Translations under genes and position numbers: made by a program | Part shown: in pieces, positions 9,745-20,530 of the stretch | Layout: every line of letters begins with the position of its first letter | Position numbering within the stretch: position 1 is the first letter of the stretch | Notes under the pieces: model-generated | The model's input: only the letters and a program-made list of their open reading frames with translations | What the model was told of the DNA's origin: nothing | Databases searched by the model: none | NCBI RefSeq assembly: GCF_034702125.1 | Contig: NC_085873.1 | Span: 51,803,150 to 51,867,149, forward strand | Reading direction: 5' to 3' | Source of the DNA: Engraulis encrasicolus | Taxonomy: Eukaryota > Chordata > Actinopteri > Clupeiformes > Engraulidae | Length of the DNA stretch: 64,000 bases

Positions 9745-10530
9745 TAAGTAAGTACACCCTTGTATTCAATAGGTTTTAACCCTCAGTTAGTCGCAATAAC
9801 CTTAATCAGACGTTTCCTGTAGTTGCAGATCAGATTAACAAAACAATAAGTGAAATGAAAGCCCATTGGGAAACTCCAACTCCCATTGTCATTGTGACAC
9901 AGCACTCCACAGCACACAAGTGAACACTGCACACTGCACACAACAAAATTGCATTTATGCCTCACCCGTGCAAGGGGGCAGCCCTCAGTGGCGCCCCACG
10001 GGGAGCAGTGCGGTGGGACGGTACCATGCTCAGGGTACCTCAGTCATGGAGGAGGATGGGGGAAAGCACTGGTTGATTACTCCCCCCACCAACCTGGCGG
10101 GTCGGGAGTCGAACCGGCAACCTCTGGGATGCAAGTCTGACGCCCTAACCGCTCACCCATGACTGCCCCCAATCTGGATATATCTTGTTTCCTTCTTCTT
10201 TACAAAACTGCCCCTCTTGAGTAAGGTTTCTGGGATGTCTGGTGTGAATAGCTTTCTTGACTTCATGCCATATCATCTCAATTGTTTTTTGTCAGGGCTT
10301 TGACTGGGCTATTCCAGAATGTGTATTTCATTGTTATGAAGCCATTCTAAAGTCGATTTGCTTCAAAAACATGGGTTCTTGTCCCATTTCAGTACCCGTC
10401 CTCTTGTGTGCTTCAACTGTGTGACAGACTACCTCACATTTTTTCTATAAAATATCTCAATACTTCTGAGTTCATTGTTCCACTGATAATAGCAAACTGA
10501 CAAGGACCTGAGGCACCAAGGTAGCCGCAT
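9745..10530 (-). mobile_element. Degenerate Tc1/mariner-like remnant split by a SINE
   Basis: At about 10240-10325 the minus strand resembles the Tc1 transposase segment around EWPSQSPDLNPIEM, but stops and deletions destroy it (a TAG replaces the tryptophan codon). Flanking sequence (9745-9848 and 10175-10530) reads like the rest of such an element, interrupted by the SINE at 9849-10170. The family assignment rests on one motif. Confidence 0.4.
9849..10170 (-). mobile_element. tRNA-derived SINE, copy 1
   Basis: On the minus strand it starts GGGCAGTCATGGGTGAGCGG, with an A box around TGAGCGGTTAGGG and a B box GGTTCGACTCC. The body is about 200 bp and the tail is (CTTTCA)-like. Three further copies are in this window (14615-14940, 24119-24369 and 37137-37471). 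Confidence 0.85.
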
Positions 10531-10544
10531 AGGTGATCCTCCCG

Positions 10545-11180
10545 CCTATGTCAGATCTACAGTAACTGCTATATCCAACCTAATACCAGTAATGTGAACA
10601 TTAGACTACTATATCCAACCTAATAGCAGTAATGTGAACACTAGACTACTATATCCAACCTAATAGGCTACAAGTAATGTGAACACTAGATACCAGTAAT
10701 GTGAACATTAGACTGCTATATCCACCTTATACCAGTAATGTGAACACTAGACTACTATATCCAACCTAATACTGTAACAGTAGGCCTAATGTGAACATTA
10801 GACTACTATATCCAACCTAATACCAGTAATGTGAACACTAGACTATTATATCCAACCTAATACCAATGTGAACACTAGACTACTATATCCAACCTAATAC
10901 CAATGTGAACACTAGACTACTATATCCAACCTAATACCAATGTGAACACTAGACTACTATATCCAACCTAATACCAAGGTGAACATTAGACTACTATATC
11001 CAACCTAATACCAATGTGAACACTAGACTACTATATCCAACCTAATACCAATGTGAACACTAGACTACTATATCCAACCTAATACCAATGTGAACACTAG
11101 ACTACTATATCCAACCTAATACCAGTAATGTGAACACTAGACTGCTATATCCAACCTAATACCAGTAATGTGAACATTTG
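10545..11180. repeat. 37/41-bp minisatellite
   Basis: About 15 units of ACTATATCCAACCTAATACC + (AGTA)ATGTGAACA.TAG. The period is 37 bp in the centre (for example 10862 to 10899). Outer units are 41 bp because they keep an extra AGTA. Confidence 0.95.
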
Positions 11181-12052
11181 AAGGCCTTTTACACAGTCTC
11201 AATGTTGCTGTAGTTACTGCACTTTGCCTTTGTAGAGCAGATTTGTATTCAGCACTTCTGATATCAGTAGGCTACACTTTTGTTTTTACATCAAGCTTTC
11301 CTGATTATTGCAGTGATTTTATTAAACGTCTCTGAAAATGCACTGTAATGTTCTATTCACAGAATTATCAATAACATTATATTAAGGAGACCCTTTAAGA
11401 AATAGCAATATCAGTGAGCCATCAGGAGTCAATCATTAAGATTAAGATTCAGAAAAACCCTCAACTGCCTTTTGTTGTGTGAACAAATCAGTGCAGATAT
11501 GTAGTTGTATTTTGGGAAACCGCCCACAAGGTGGCAGTATTTAGCTAACAATTAAAGCCCTTGAAGACATGAGAGTGAGATAAAGGCCCCGTCCCAATAC
11601 CACCTCTTCCACTCATTTATGCCCCCAACACTCGCTCTTGTGGAAACATGGGTGTTTTTTGTGAATTTTATGTTGTACTTTTAATGTGTATCAAACATTC
11701 ACATTTTATGTGACTTTTCTGGATAAGCAGGATACAAAAAATACTGGGATAAATAAAAAGAAAACAATGTGGCGTTTAAGTTAAAAAGATAGCCCAAGCA
11801 CTTATATGACTGTCAAAAAATGTGCAAGAAGCCCACCATGACCAAAGCCACCCCCCCAACACACACACAGACCGACAAATTAATGACAAGAAAAACACTC
11901 GGCTATATTTCTAAATATTGTTTAAATAGCATTATTGGAGGTATTGCATGCTGTTGTCGAGTATCGATTTTATTTCTGATATTGTGCACAATGTATTAAT
12001 TTCACAAAACAAACCCTCTACAAACCCCCTGGCAATGTGCAGTAGAGCAGAC
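11181..12052. other. No gene seen
   Basis: Unassigned AT-rich sequence with no domain-like frame on either strand. Confidence 0.3.
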
Positions 12053-12060
12053 CCGTAGGG

Positions 12061-12366
12061 CAGACGTAGGGAACCTATGTCTCGAGGGCCGCATGCCCCG
12101 ATGTAGTTTTAATGTTGTGCAGCTTCACATGAAATATGACATATTTTGTAAAGGAAACTTAGAAAATACATTTTCAATACAACTAAGTTATATTCAGGGG
12201 GCCTAGAGAAGGAGGGGGCTGTTGTAAAGGTGGCTGCCTTCAATATAGGCCTAAAGAGCAGGGGCAAATCTTTGTTTGGGTTCATAATGCGGCCCTCTGA
12301 GGACTTTTGCGGCCCTCGGATGAATCTGAAGTGGCCCTTCGAATGACAAAAGGTTCCCCACCCCTG
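12061..12366. mobile_element. hAT-type MITE with perfect 8-bp TSD
   Basis: It begins CAGACGTAGGGAACCTATG and ends AAAGGTTCCCCACCCCTG, an imperfect inverted pair. CCGTAGGG is duplicated exactly at 12053-12060 and 12367-12374. Its first half is related to the fragment at 2328-2446. Confidence 0.9.
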
Positions 12367-12421
12367 CCGTAGGGGGTCCTGGACCCCACTTTGAGAACCT
12401 CTGTTATAAAGGAGTCTTTTG

Positions 12422-12538
12422 CCATCATTAAGACTCCACAGGTTGCTGACATGCTGATGCCTCCTGATGTATGAAAACCCCCTGCAGAGCAGAGCGTGTT
12501 TGATGGCAGCATTCATAAACAAACCACCCAAATTAACA
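12422..12538. repeat. Duplicated segment, copy A (paralogue at 19697-19822)
   Basis: The segment starting CCATCATTAAGACTCCACAGG and running through GCAGAGCAGAGCGTGTTTGATGG matches 19697-19822 with few differences. Copy A is interrupted after AACA by the TTAA-flanked MITE; copy B is not. Confidence 0.8.
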
Positions 12539-12929
12539 TTAAAGGGCAACTCCTGCCAATTTAAATGTGCTGTTGTATTGCTCACGCTACCCTTGACTTG
12601 TCAGTACCCGGTGACGCCGCATTATTTGGCTCAGCTCTTTCCGAGATATGAGCTATTCTAATGGGGGCAACTTTTGTTTACATTTAAAAAAAAACTTTTT
12701 TATTTATTCCCAAAAACATCCAGAAGGTTATGCAACATCAGCAGACAGCTAGCAAACAGCGATACCTTTTGGGAAAATATTTTGAGTAGGCCTATGCTAT
12801 TTAAAAAAAAAATGTAAACAAAAGTTGCCCCCATTAGAATTGCTCATATCTCGGAAAGGGCTGAGCCAAAGTCAAGGGTAGTTTGAACAATACAACAGCA
12901 CATTGAAATTCGCAGGAGTTGCCCTTTAA
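12539..12929. mobile_element. TTAA-flanked (piggyBac-like) foldback MITE
   Basis: It starts TTAAAGGGCAACTCCTGCC and ends GGCAGGAGTTGCCCTTTAA-like (GCAGGAGTTGCCCTTTAA). Inverted arms are about 160 bp each: the terminal 40 bp and an inner pair around GGGGGCAACTTTTGTTTACAT pair with each other. TTAA at both ends fits the target duplication of piggyBac-type elements. The paralogous sequence at 19823-19826 shows the empty TTAA site. Confidence 0.85.
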
Positions 12930-12930
12930 A

Positions 12931-13030
12931 NNNNNNNNNNNNNNNNNNNNNNNNNNNNNNNNNNNNNNNNNNNNNNNNNNNNNNNNNNNNNNNNNNNNNN
13001 NNNNNNNNNNNNNNNNNNNNNNNNNNNNNN
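12931..13030. other. Assembly gap (100 N)
   Basis: Exactly 100 N, the conventional size for a gap of unknown length, between the MITE and a GT-rich minisatellite. Confidence 0.99.
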
Positions 13031-13426
13031 GGTGTGTGTGTGAAGGTGTGAGGGTGTGTGTGTCTTGTTTTGTGTGTGCCTTTTTTACGAGCTCATATTT
13101 TTTTTTTTTTTCTTGCTTGTTTTTGGTGTGTGTGTGTTGTGTGTGAGTGTGAGTGTGTGTGTATGTGTGTGTGTGTGTCTTGTTTTATCTGTGTGTGTGT
13201 GTGAGTGTGAGTGTGTGTGTATGTGTGTGTGTGTGTGTCTTGTTTTGGTGTGAGTGTGTGTGTGTGTGTGTGTCTTGTTTTGGTGTGTGTGTGTGAGTGT
13301 GTGTGTGTGTCTTGTTTTGGTGTGTGCCTTTTTTACGAGCTCATATTTTCTTTTTTTTTCTTGCTTGTTTTGGTGTGTGTGTGTGAGTGTGAGTGTGTGT
13401 GTGTCTTGTTTTGGTGTGTGTGTGTG

Positions 13427-13477
<51 letters not shown>

Positions 13478-13498
13478 GTGTTTTGGTGTGTGTGTGTG

Positions 13499-13538
<40 letters not shown>

Positions 13539-13680
13539 GTTTTGGTGTGTGTGTGTGAGTGTGAGTGTGTGTGTGTGTGTGTGTCTTGTTTTGGTGTGTG
13601 CCTTTTTTACGAGCTCATATTTTCTTTTTTTTTTTGCTTGTTTTGGTGTGTGCCTTTTTTACAAGCTCATATTTTCCCTT
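13031..13680 (+). repeat. GT-rich complex minisatellite
   Basis: Alternating (GT)n, GAGTGTGAG, CTTGTTTTGGTGTG and CCTTTTTTACGAGCTCATATTTTC modules in higher-order order. The long Cys/Val open frames here are repeat artefacts. It abuts the gap, so its true length is unknown. Confidence 0.95.
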
Positions 13681-13864
13681 CTGCTCCTGCCTGTGCAAAC
13701 GAATAACAGGGACATCTCTATAAAGAATTGTCTCAGGTGTGTGAGCCTGAATAACTTGAATATTTGATTGAAAATTTAAATGCCTTATGAGAACTATATC
13801 TTGCATATTCTAAGCTAAGGAATTCTGTTGTTCCAAATCATCAAGAGTATTTTCACATATTTAG

Positions 13865-14065
13865 CTGAAATTGTGACCGTAGCCCAAGAGTTACTTTTGT
13901 CCATCTGTTATTTAGTCTAGTCTGTGTGTATTGTGACCGTAGCCCAAGAGTTACTTTTGTATAGCTGTTATTAGTCTAGTGTGTGTGTCTTATGACCGTA
14001 GGTCCGTAGCCCATGACTACTTTTGTATAGCTCTCATTTAGTCTACTAAGTGTGTCTTGCACCTT
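13865..14065 (+). repeat. ~60-bp tandem repeat, three units
   Basis: ATTGTGACCGTAGCCCAAGAG..TACTTTTGT..CTGTTATTTAGTCTAGT recurs at about 13871, 13931 and 13990. A partial unit lies near 14506. Confidence 0.85.
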
Positions 14066-14119
14066 TTTGAAAAAATGTGTATCGGTGCATCCCTAATTAC
14101 GATATGATACAGTTCTGCT

Positions 14120-14500
<381 letters not shown>

Positions 14501-14614
14501 CACACATAACTGTTATTTAGTCTAGTGTGTGTGTCTTCTTGCACCTCTTTGCGGTGCTGGTAGATCAGTCACCTGTGGTGCTGAGATCATGAGCCATATT
14601 ATACAGTATATATT

Positions 14615-14940
14615 GGGCAGTCATGGATGAGCGCTTAGGGCGTCAGACTTGCATCCCAGAGGTTGCCGTTCGACTCCTGACCCGCCAGGTTGGTGGGGGG
14701 AGTAATCAACCAGTGCTCTCCCCCATCCTCCTCCATGACTGAGGTACACTGAGCATGGTACCGTCCCACCGCACTGCTCCCCATGGGGCGCCACTGAGGG
14801 CTGCCCCCTTGCACGGGTGAGGCATAAATGCAATTTCGTTGTGTGCAGTGTGCAGTGTTCACTTGTGTGCTGTGGAGTGCTGTGTCACAATGACAATGGG
14901 AGTTGGAGTTTCCCAATTGGGCTTTCACTTTCACTTTCAT
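14615..14940 (+). mobile_element. tRNA-derived SINE, copy 2
   Basis: Plus-strand copy of the family at 9849-10170. The tRNA-like head has A box TGAGCGCTTAGGG and B box GTTCGACTCC, and the tail is (CTTTCA)n ending at 14940. Confidence 0.88.
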
Positions 14941-15048
14941 GTCTGCTGTGACCCTTCAAATCCAGAGACTCCAGATGCAGCCACCTGGAAAATGGCACAC
15001 TCTCTTATCAGCAAAAGAGCAGTCTTGCACATCGTGTAAACCTTGTAA

Positions 15049-15386
15049 CCGCAGAAATACACCAGCAGCGATCTGAGCGAGTCGAGCGACAGAAGTAATT
15101 GACTTTGTATTGAGTCGAGAGACAAAAGCGATTCTGGAGACTAGAGCGATTTGCGCGACGAGCGCGACAGTTTGAAGTTGAAATCTTTTCAACTTTCTAC
15201 GACACGGTTCGGTGACAAGCCGCGACAGCCAATGACTGTATAGAGGTCAGTGACCACAGCCAATGGGAATGCTTGAATGCTTTGCCTTCTGCCTGCACGG
15301 ACATACTCTAGTCTCCTCAATCTCTCGTATCGCTTGCTGCTACACTCTGTCGCTTGAATCGCGTCGCCGCTGGTGTATCTCTGCGG
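15049..15386. mobile_element. Harbinger-like MITE with TAA TSD
   Basis: Inverted ends CCGCAGAAATACACCAGC.. and ..GCTGGTGTATCTCTGCGG are flanked by TAA at 15046-15048 and 15387-15389. The second duplication copy has a single TAA in the uninterrupted sequence, showing the empty site. A 3-bp TAA/TTA duplication is typical of PIF/Harbinger-mobilised MITEs. Confidence 0.85.
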
Positions 15387-15440
15387 TAAGGCTTTTAGCT
15401 CTCTCATTCATTCATTCATTCATTCATTACCTCCTCCAAG

Positions 15441-15975
15441 GATCATGAGCCATATGTGCTGTGATCCTGCAAATCCAGAGACTCCAGATGCAGCCACCTG
15501 GAAAATGGCACACTCTCTTATCAGCAAAAGCGCAGTCTTGCACATCGTGTAAGCCAGTGTTTCTCAAAGTGGGGGGCCCTTGGGGGGCGCGGAGGCATCT
15601 CACGGGGGGCGTGTGACACCTGATTTGAGTTTTTTTCCCCCCAAGGAAATGCTTTCCTGTCTCGCCAATAAGTCAATAATATTAAAGCCCTCACCAACAT
15701 CATTAATTGTCATTAATTTTAATAGCATAGGAAATGAACACACATCTGCATTCGACTACAGTCCCTCTTTGTTTAATCTCACTTGTCCCTTTCCTTTGAT
15801 TCTGCTCAGCGATCGCAAAAATCAGTCTGCGCGAGTAGGCTGCTGTTACTTCGGGGGGCTCGGAAGCATTCAGACCCTCTGAAGGGGGGAATGATGGAAA
15901 AAGTTTGAGATCCACTGGTGTAGCCTCGTAAGGCTTTTAGCTCTCTCATTCATTCATTCATTCATTACCTCCGCC
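15441..15975. repeat. Tandem duplication, copy 2 (carries a hAT-like element)
   Basis: Same unit as 14586-15440 without the SINE and TAA-flanked MITE, but interrupted at 15555-15917 by a hAT-like element. Confidence 0.85.
15555..15917. mobile_element. hAT-like MITE in duplication copy 2
   Basis: Ends CAGTGTTTCTCAAAGTGG and ..AAGTTTGAGATCCACTG are flanked by GTGTAAGC (15547-15554) and GTGTAGCC (15918-15925), an 8-bp duplication with one small change. The uninterrupted sequence in copy 1 is the empty site. Confidence 0.8.
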
Positions 15976-16325
15976 AAGGAGGTAATGTTTTCGGTCGCGC
16001 TGGTTTGTCTGTCTCTCTGTTTGTCTGTCTGTTTGTCAGCAGCATAACTCAAAAAACTAATCAACGCATTTGGACGAAACTTTGTGGAGAGTTGTTGATA
16101 ATCAAGGAACAAGTGATTAAATCCTCGTAGTGATCCGGATCACGAACTGGAACCAGGACTTTTAAAAAGATTCTGTCAACAGGATAACTCAAAAACTAAT
16201 CAACCTACGGTATTTGGAGAAAACTTTGTGGAATTGTTAGTAATGACCAAAGGAACAAGTGATTAAGTTCTGATGGTGATCCGGTTCACGAACCGGAACC
16301 AGGACGTTTTAAAAGATTCTTCACT
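15966..16325. repeat. Dispersed repeat with ~150-bp internal duplication
   Basis: The stretch starting CCTCCGCCAAGGAGGTAATG, with TCTGTCTGTTTGT motifs, belongs to a repeat type common in animals. ATAACTCAAAAA.CTAATCAAC..GTGATCCGG.TCACGAAC.GGAACCAGGA occurs twice (about 16024 and 16183). Confidence 0.65.
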
Positions 16326-17140
16326 CACCTTTGCTGGCCTATGTATCTCTAGACGGCCCTAGTGACCACAAATTGAATTGTGGGGACTCCACAAAAAGAA
16401 GGCAGAAAGGCTTAGGGTGTAACACAGTCAAATGTTCTATCAAGCAGCTTCCTTGGTGGTCTGCCCTCTCTGAGTGCTTCCAGTTCATCCATTCATTCAT
16501 TCATTCATTCATTCATTCATTCATTCATCCTTTGCAAACATGCCAGAATACCAGAAAATGTTTGAATTCTTCTACTTCTTTTATCCATTGTTTCAAACAA
16601 GGTCAGCTACCTGCGCATCCATCTGACATATTTGTACGTTTTCAGCTTTGCGAAGGACCCTGCAGTTTCCAAATGGCCTTTTTACTTGTTGTTTTGTTCA
16701 GCGCCTCTCACATTGCCGTTATAAGCTTGCCTGCTCAGGGGTTCTTGTTATTATGATTTTTTTAACCAAACCAAGTCATGTCTCCTTTTCTCAATTTGGA
16801 AGAATTACACAGATTACATTAGGTCTGAAATGAGCTGTATCGTTCTGCTCCAAAATTGTATTAATCATCATTTTTTCACATATTGTTTCTAATAAATGAA
16901 ATTGACTCACAGGCCAAAACAAATTGAAACGCAGTTGTTGTTGTTTTTTTCCGAGATGGCTGGGTACCAATATGCCCGCAAACCTTTTCCCCTCACCTCA
17001 ACGTTTTGATGTGGAATCCACACATTTTAATGATCACACCCGCAAGTTCCTTTAATTCCTCGGAAGGTACCGAACAGATCAAAGAATGTTGAATCAGCCA
17101 AAAATGGCTGACTGTCGGCTATTGAAAATGGAGGAATGTA
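16326..17140. other. No gene seen; includes (ATTC)n
   Basis: A (CATT)n tract lies at 16487-16530. A 141-codon frame crossing it (16331-16756) has no recognisable domain and includes the simple repeat, so it is not called as a gene. Confidence 0.4.
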
Positions 17141-17199
17141 TTACGATACGATACAGCTTTGCTAACACAGACACACACACAGAGACACACAGACACACA

Positions 17200-17237
<38 letters not shown>

Positions 17238-17251
17238 CTCTCTCTCTCACA

Positions 17252-17296
<45 letters not shown>

Positions 17297-17320
17297 TACA
17301 ATAGAGATCTGCTAACACAT
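17141..17320 (+). repeat. (CA)n/(TC)n composite microsatellite
   Basis: ACGATACAGCTTTGCTAACACA introduces CA, TC and CA tracts, echoing the satellite at 14120-14500. Confidence 0.95.
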
Positions 17321-17727
17321 CAGAGCAAAAACATGAAATGAATTCTTGCTGATGACTAGAGAAGCGTTTCATGGATCAGTTGATGAAAATTATCTGCTCA
17401 GTAATCAAATCCTCAGTGGCGGTTATACCTTGACTGTGAACTCCAGGTATTGAAAAGAATGTGAAAAAAAAGAAATTGGACAGCAAAATATCACATTTCT
17501 TAGTTATAGCTAATATTTGATGCTTAACGCACGCCTCTTAACACACGTTGTGTATATCGCGGTGTATATAACACACGCTGTGTATAACACACACTGTGTA
17601 ATCAATTTCTGGGTCTGTATCTGGCTAGAGTATGGGGCTTTCACTTTCACTTCAGGCTCTGAGGTCACATCTGTGAGATGGCTAGATCCAATTGGAGTGA
17701 CTGCACAGTAATTGTCAAAAGAAACTT

Positions 17728-18007
17728 AGGTAACACTTTATTTTAGGGATAAATCTATTAGCACTAATACGTACAATGTCCCTGTATAAGTAACTGGCAT
17801 GTACAAAGCAAAATCCAACATTTGTTAGGCATGTATTCGCAAATGTCTTGTTCATGCACAATAGGGGATGTATTACCAATTTAAACTTAGTAAGGACATA
17901 GTAGGCCTTAGGGTTTGCTTAGTACATGCCTTACAAGTTACTTATGCAGGCATTCACATTGTATGTATTAATGCTAAAAGATGTATCCATACAATAAAGT
18001 GTTACCC
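17728..18007. mobile_element. MITE with GGTAACACTTTATT ends
   Basis: Left end GGTAACACTTTATTTTAGGG and right end AATAAAGTGTTACCC form an inverted pair. The interior repeats palindromic fragments such as ACATGCC/GGCATGT. I did not find a clear TSD. Confidence 0.7.
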
Positions 18008-18503
18008 AGTTTTCCATAACACGTAACAGTAATCTAATCTTGTCTTACCTTAGGTTATATTTTCCTATCTTATCCTTTCTTATATCTTTTCTTATATATT
18101 TTATTTTATCTTATCTAAAATATACAGCTTCTCTGGCATAGCAGCTACATCATTGTGTGTGTATTTTTTCCGCAAGTTGAGCATGCCATACTTTGATGTG
18201 ATGTAAGAAGGAAAAGATACAGTACTATTGGGGATTAAAATTTAAAGTACCATTGGGGATTTCTCTGAACTGGCGAACACTTCTCTCTCCTGCTAATAGT
18301 TCCCAGTGGTAATCATTTAATAGGTTAGTGCTCGCAGGCAACACTCATGCGTTTGAAATTCTCTGTCAGCGCTAAATTAAATGAAGCTCACTCAAAAACA
18401 TTTGCTATTAAATGGCTCCGAACATCACTGAGATGGTAGACAATTGTCGTTGGAGGATAGGGAGTCATTTATCAATGCCGTCATGGCAACCTTTTCCCTT
18501 ATG
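18008..18503. other. No gene seen
   Basis: TTATC/TTCTTA low-complexity tract at about 18055-18120, then unassigned sequence. Confidence 0.3.
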
Positions 18504-18792
18504 TGCATCCCAATATGTGACCGTGCCTCCTCCACTTGCCTCCTCCACTTGCTTCTCGTCATGATGACATCACTGACAACAGCATTATATTTCAATATCT
18601 TGCAAAAGCTCAATTGTAAAGTCTTTTTCTCATTTGCAATTGGGATGGTGAATGAAAAACAGTCCCTCAAAAGTTGTTGTGGCGAGGCTGACAGCTGGGA
18701 AACTTTATCGTTTTCTCCACGGAGGAGGGGCCAGGAGGCGGGACGAGGAGACAAGCACAAGTGGAGGAGGCAAGGACACATATTGGAATGCA
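18504..18792. mobile_element. MITE with long TGCATCCCAATATGTGACC ends, copy A
   Basis: Starts TGCATCCCAATATGTGACC and ends ..CACATATTGGAATGCA. An inner GCCTCCTCCACTTG occurs in inverted form near the right end. It matches the element at 54223-54498 in opposite orientation. The 122-codon frames on both strands are not genes. Confidence 0.85.
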
Positions 18793-18999
18793 AACCCTTA
18801 GTTCAATTCTGAAGAAGGAGGATATGGGACGGAGACTGGACTAGCAGGTAATTGGCTATTAAAATGGTCAATACAGAGACAAACACTATCACAGGCTTTT
18901 GATTGCAGTTGAATTGGATGTGAGGAAATATCAAAAGTCTCTTTGGGGATTACATGAAGCACTGTACCTAAGGCACTTGGTCATCATCATTTCAAAATT

Positions 19000-19014
19000 C
19001 TCTCTCTTCTCTCT

Positions 19015-19050
<36 letters not shown>

Positions 19051-19055
19051 GTGCA

Positions 19056-19102
<47 letters not shown>
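19000..19102. repeat. (TC)n followed by (CA)n
   Basis: TC tract at about 19003-19050, then CA to 19102. Confidence 0.97.
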
Positions 19103-19104
<2 letters not shown>

Positions 19105-19204
19105 TTCCTCTGTGATACAAGTTACATGTTAAAGTGCTACAGAAAATTTGGTGTATAGCCTACAGGTACTCTTTTAACATTTAGGAATATTGAATGCATA
19201 CCGA

Positions 19205-19280
19205 CAAACTGAATGGATGAATGAACTAACGAACGAATGAACAAACAAACCAATGAACGAACGAACGAATGAATGAATAT
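19205..19280. repeat. (GAAT/GAAC)n simple repeat
   Basis: Imperfect GAATGAACGAAC tetranucleotide array. Confidence 0.9.
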
Positions 19281-19696
19281 CACCTTCATGGTTTGCGGCC
19301 TGCTAGAGTATGGAGATGTAGTGATCTGGCCATATCTCATAGCAGCACAGCTTCCTAGGGCAAGAGCCCAAAGCCTCTTATAATGGAGTCGCTGTCGTCT
19401 TCAAACTGACTGACCTTTTCTCTGCACTAAACAGATTTTTTTTTAGCAGGGAAAGACAGAAAGCCTGAGATATTGGCCTCAGGTCCTCATTTAACAAAAC
19501 ATTGGTATACAGGGTGTGTGACGTGTCAGATGGAAAAAACAAAAGGCAATTTGGTCTTCTGCCCTTTAAAGCCTGCCGACAGCATTATCAAAACGTTTTA
19601 GGGACATTTTGAAAAAAAAAATGTTCTGTGTATTTTACAGTTTTGATAAAGAATGTTAGAACAAATAGTCGGCAAGCAGGCTAAAATTCATTATAA

Positions 19697-19826
19697 ATCC
19701 ATCATTAAGACTCCACAGGTTGCTGACATGCTGATGCCTCCTGATGTATGATAACTCCCTGCAGAGCAGAGTGTGTTTGATGGCAGCATTCCTTAACAAC
19801 CCCCCTCAAATTAATAACAACATTAA
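19697..19826. repeat. Duplicated segment, copy B, with the empty TTAA site
   Basis: Paralogue of 12422-12538. It continues through ACATTAAACTC, where TTAA (19823-19826) stands uninterrupted at the position that carries the MITE in copy A. Confidence 0.8.
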
Positions 19827-20520
19827 ACTCACAGTTACCATTTCTGGTTAATCTCTTAAGACTGTTGTCTTGTCTTTAAAGGCTGTGCACATTGTGTTTG
19901 TCATTGAGAAAAACTACTTTAAAAAACCTGCAAGGCTCAGATATTTCCAGATATCTGAACATCATTCAGTTTTCTGGATAATTGGCCGACCGTTTCCTTT
20001 TATGTTGGCAGGATACACTCCATTATTCTTTTTTCTTTATCACTGGATGAGGAAAATTACAAAATTATTACACCTTCACCACATTGTAACTCTTCTTAAT
20101 TTGACACATTTCCTACATTGAATGTGTTTACAATTTTCATTCAAATTGCTGTTTAGGCATGTGTTTTTTTTAATCCTCCCTGCAAATGTTTGTCTAAACA
20201 GCATGCATACTCAATATTTGGCCAAGAGTTATGCAGAGTGTTCCCCTGTGATAGGAGTAATTGTGAAAAGCTTGGTGCCTGTTTCATGCAACATTTATAT
20301 TATCCCTATAAACACCGCAGTCAATTAAACAATGCTTACAGTATACTTGTGTCCAAAATCCCTTTTGAATGAATGATGCTCTAACCAGAAGCTTAGCATT
20401 CCAGATGTGGTTTTTCACGCTGTGCTGAATACAAAGGACGTGCCATAAACCTGCAATATTTTCCTCTTGCATCCATTTTTCCCAAGCAGCTACATCCATC
20501 TTTTGTGTGCTGCCTGCCTG
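19827..20520. other. No gene seen
   Basis: AT-rich unassigned sequence. Short frames lack domain-like content. Confidence 0.3.
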
Positions 20521-20530
20521 TCTGTCTGCA

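Larger units (their letters stand above)
14586..15440. repeat. Tandem duplication, copy 1 (carries SINE and Harbinger-like MITE)
   Basis: Copy 1 and copy 2 (15441-15975) share GATCATGAGCCATAT, then GACTCCAGATGCAGCCACC..GCACATCGTGTAA and GTAAGGCTTTTAGCTCTCTC followed by (ATTC)n. Copy 1 is longer because of a SINE (14615-14940) and a MITE (15049-15386) that are absent from copy 2. Confidence 0.85.

Noticed and set aside
10545..11180. Possible CRISPR-like array of 37-bp repeats
   Set aside because: Units are contiguous with no unique spacers, and the sequence is vertebrate. It is a minisatellite.
13056..13767. Cys/Val-rich ORFs
   Set aside because: Pure translation of GT repeats; no start context or domain.
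18425..18812. 122-codon ORFs on both strands
   Set aside because: They coincide with a MITE that has inverted ends, and a related sequence at 54223-54498 shows no conserved frame.
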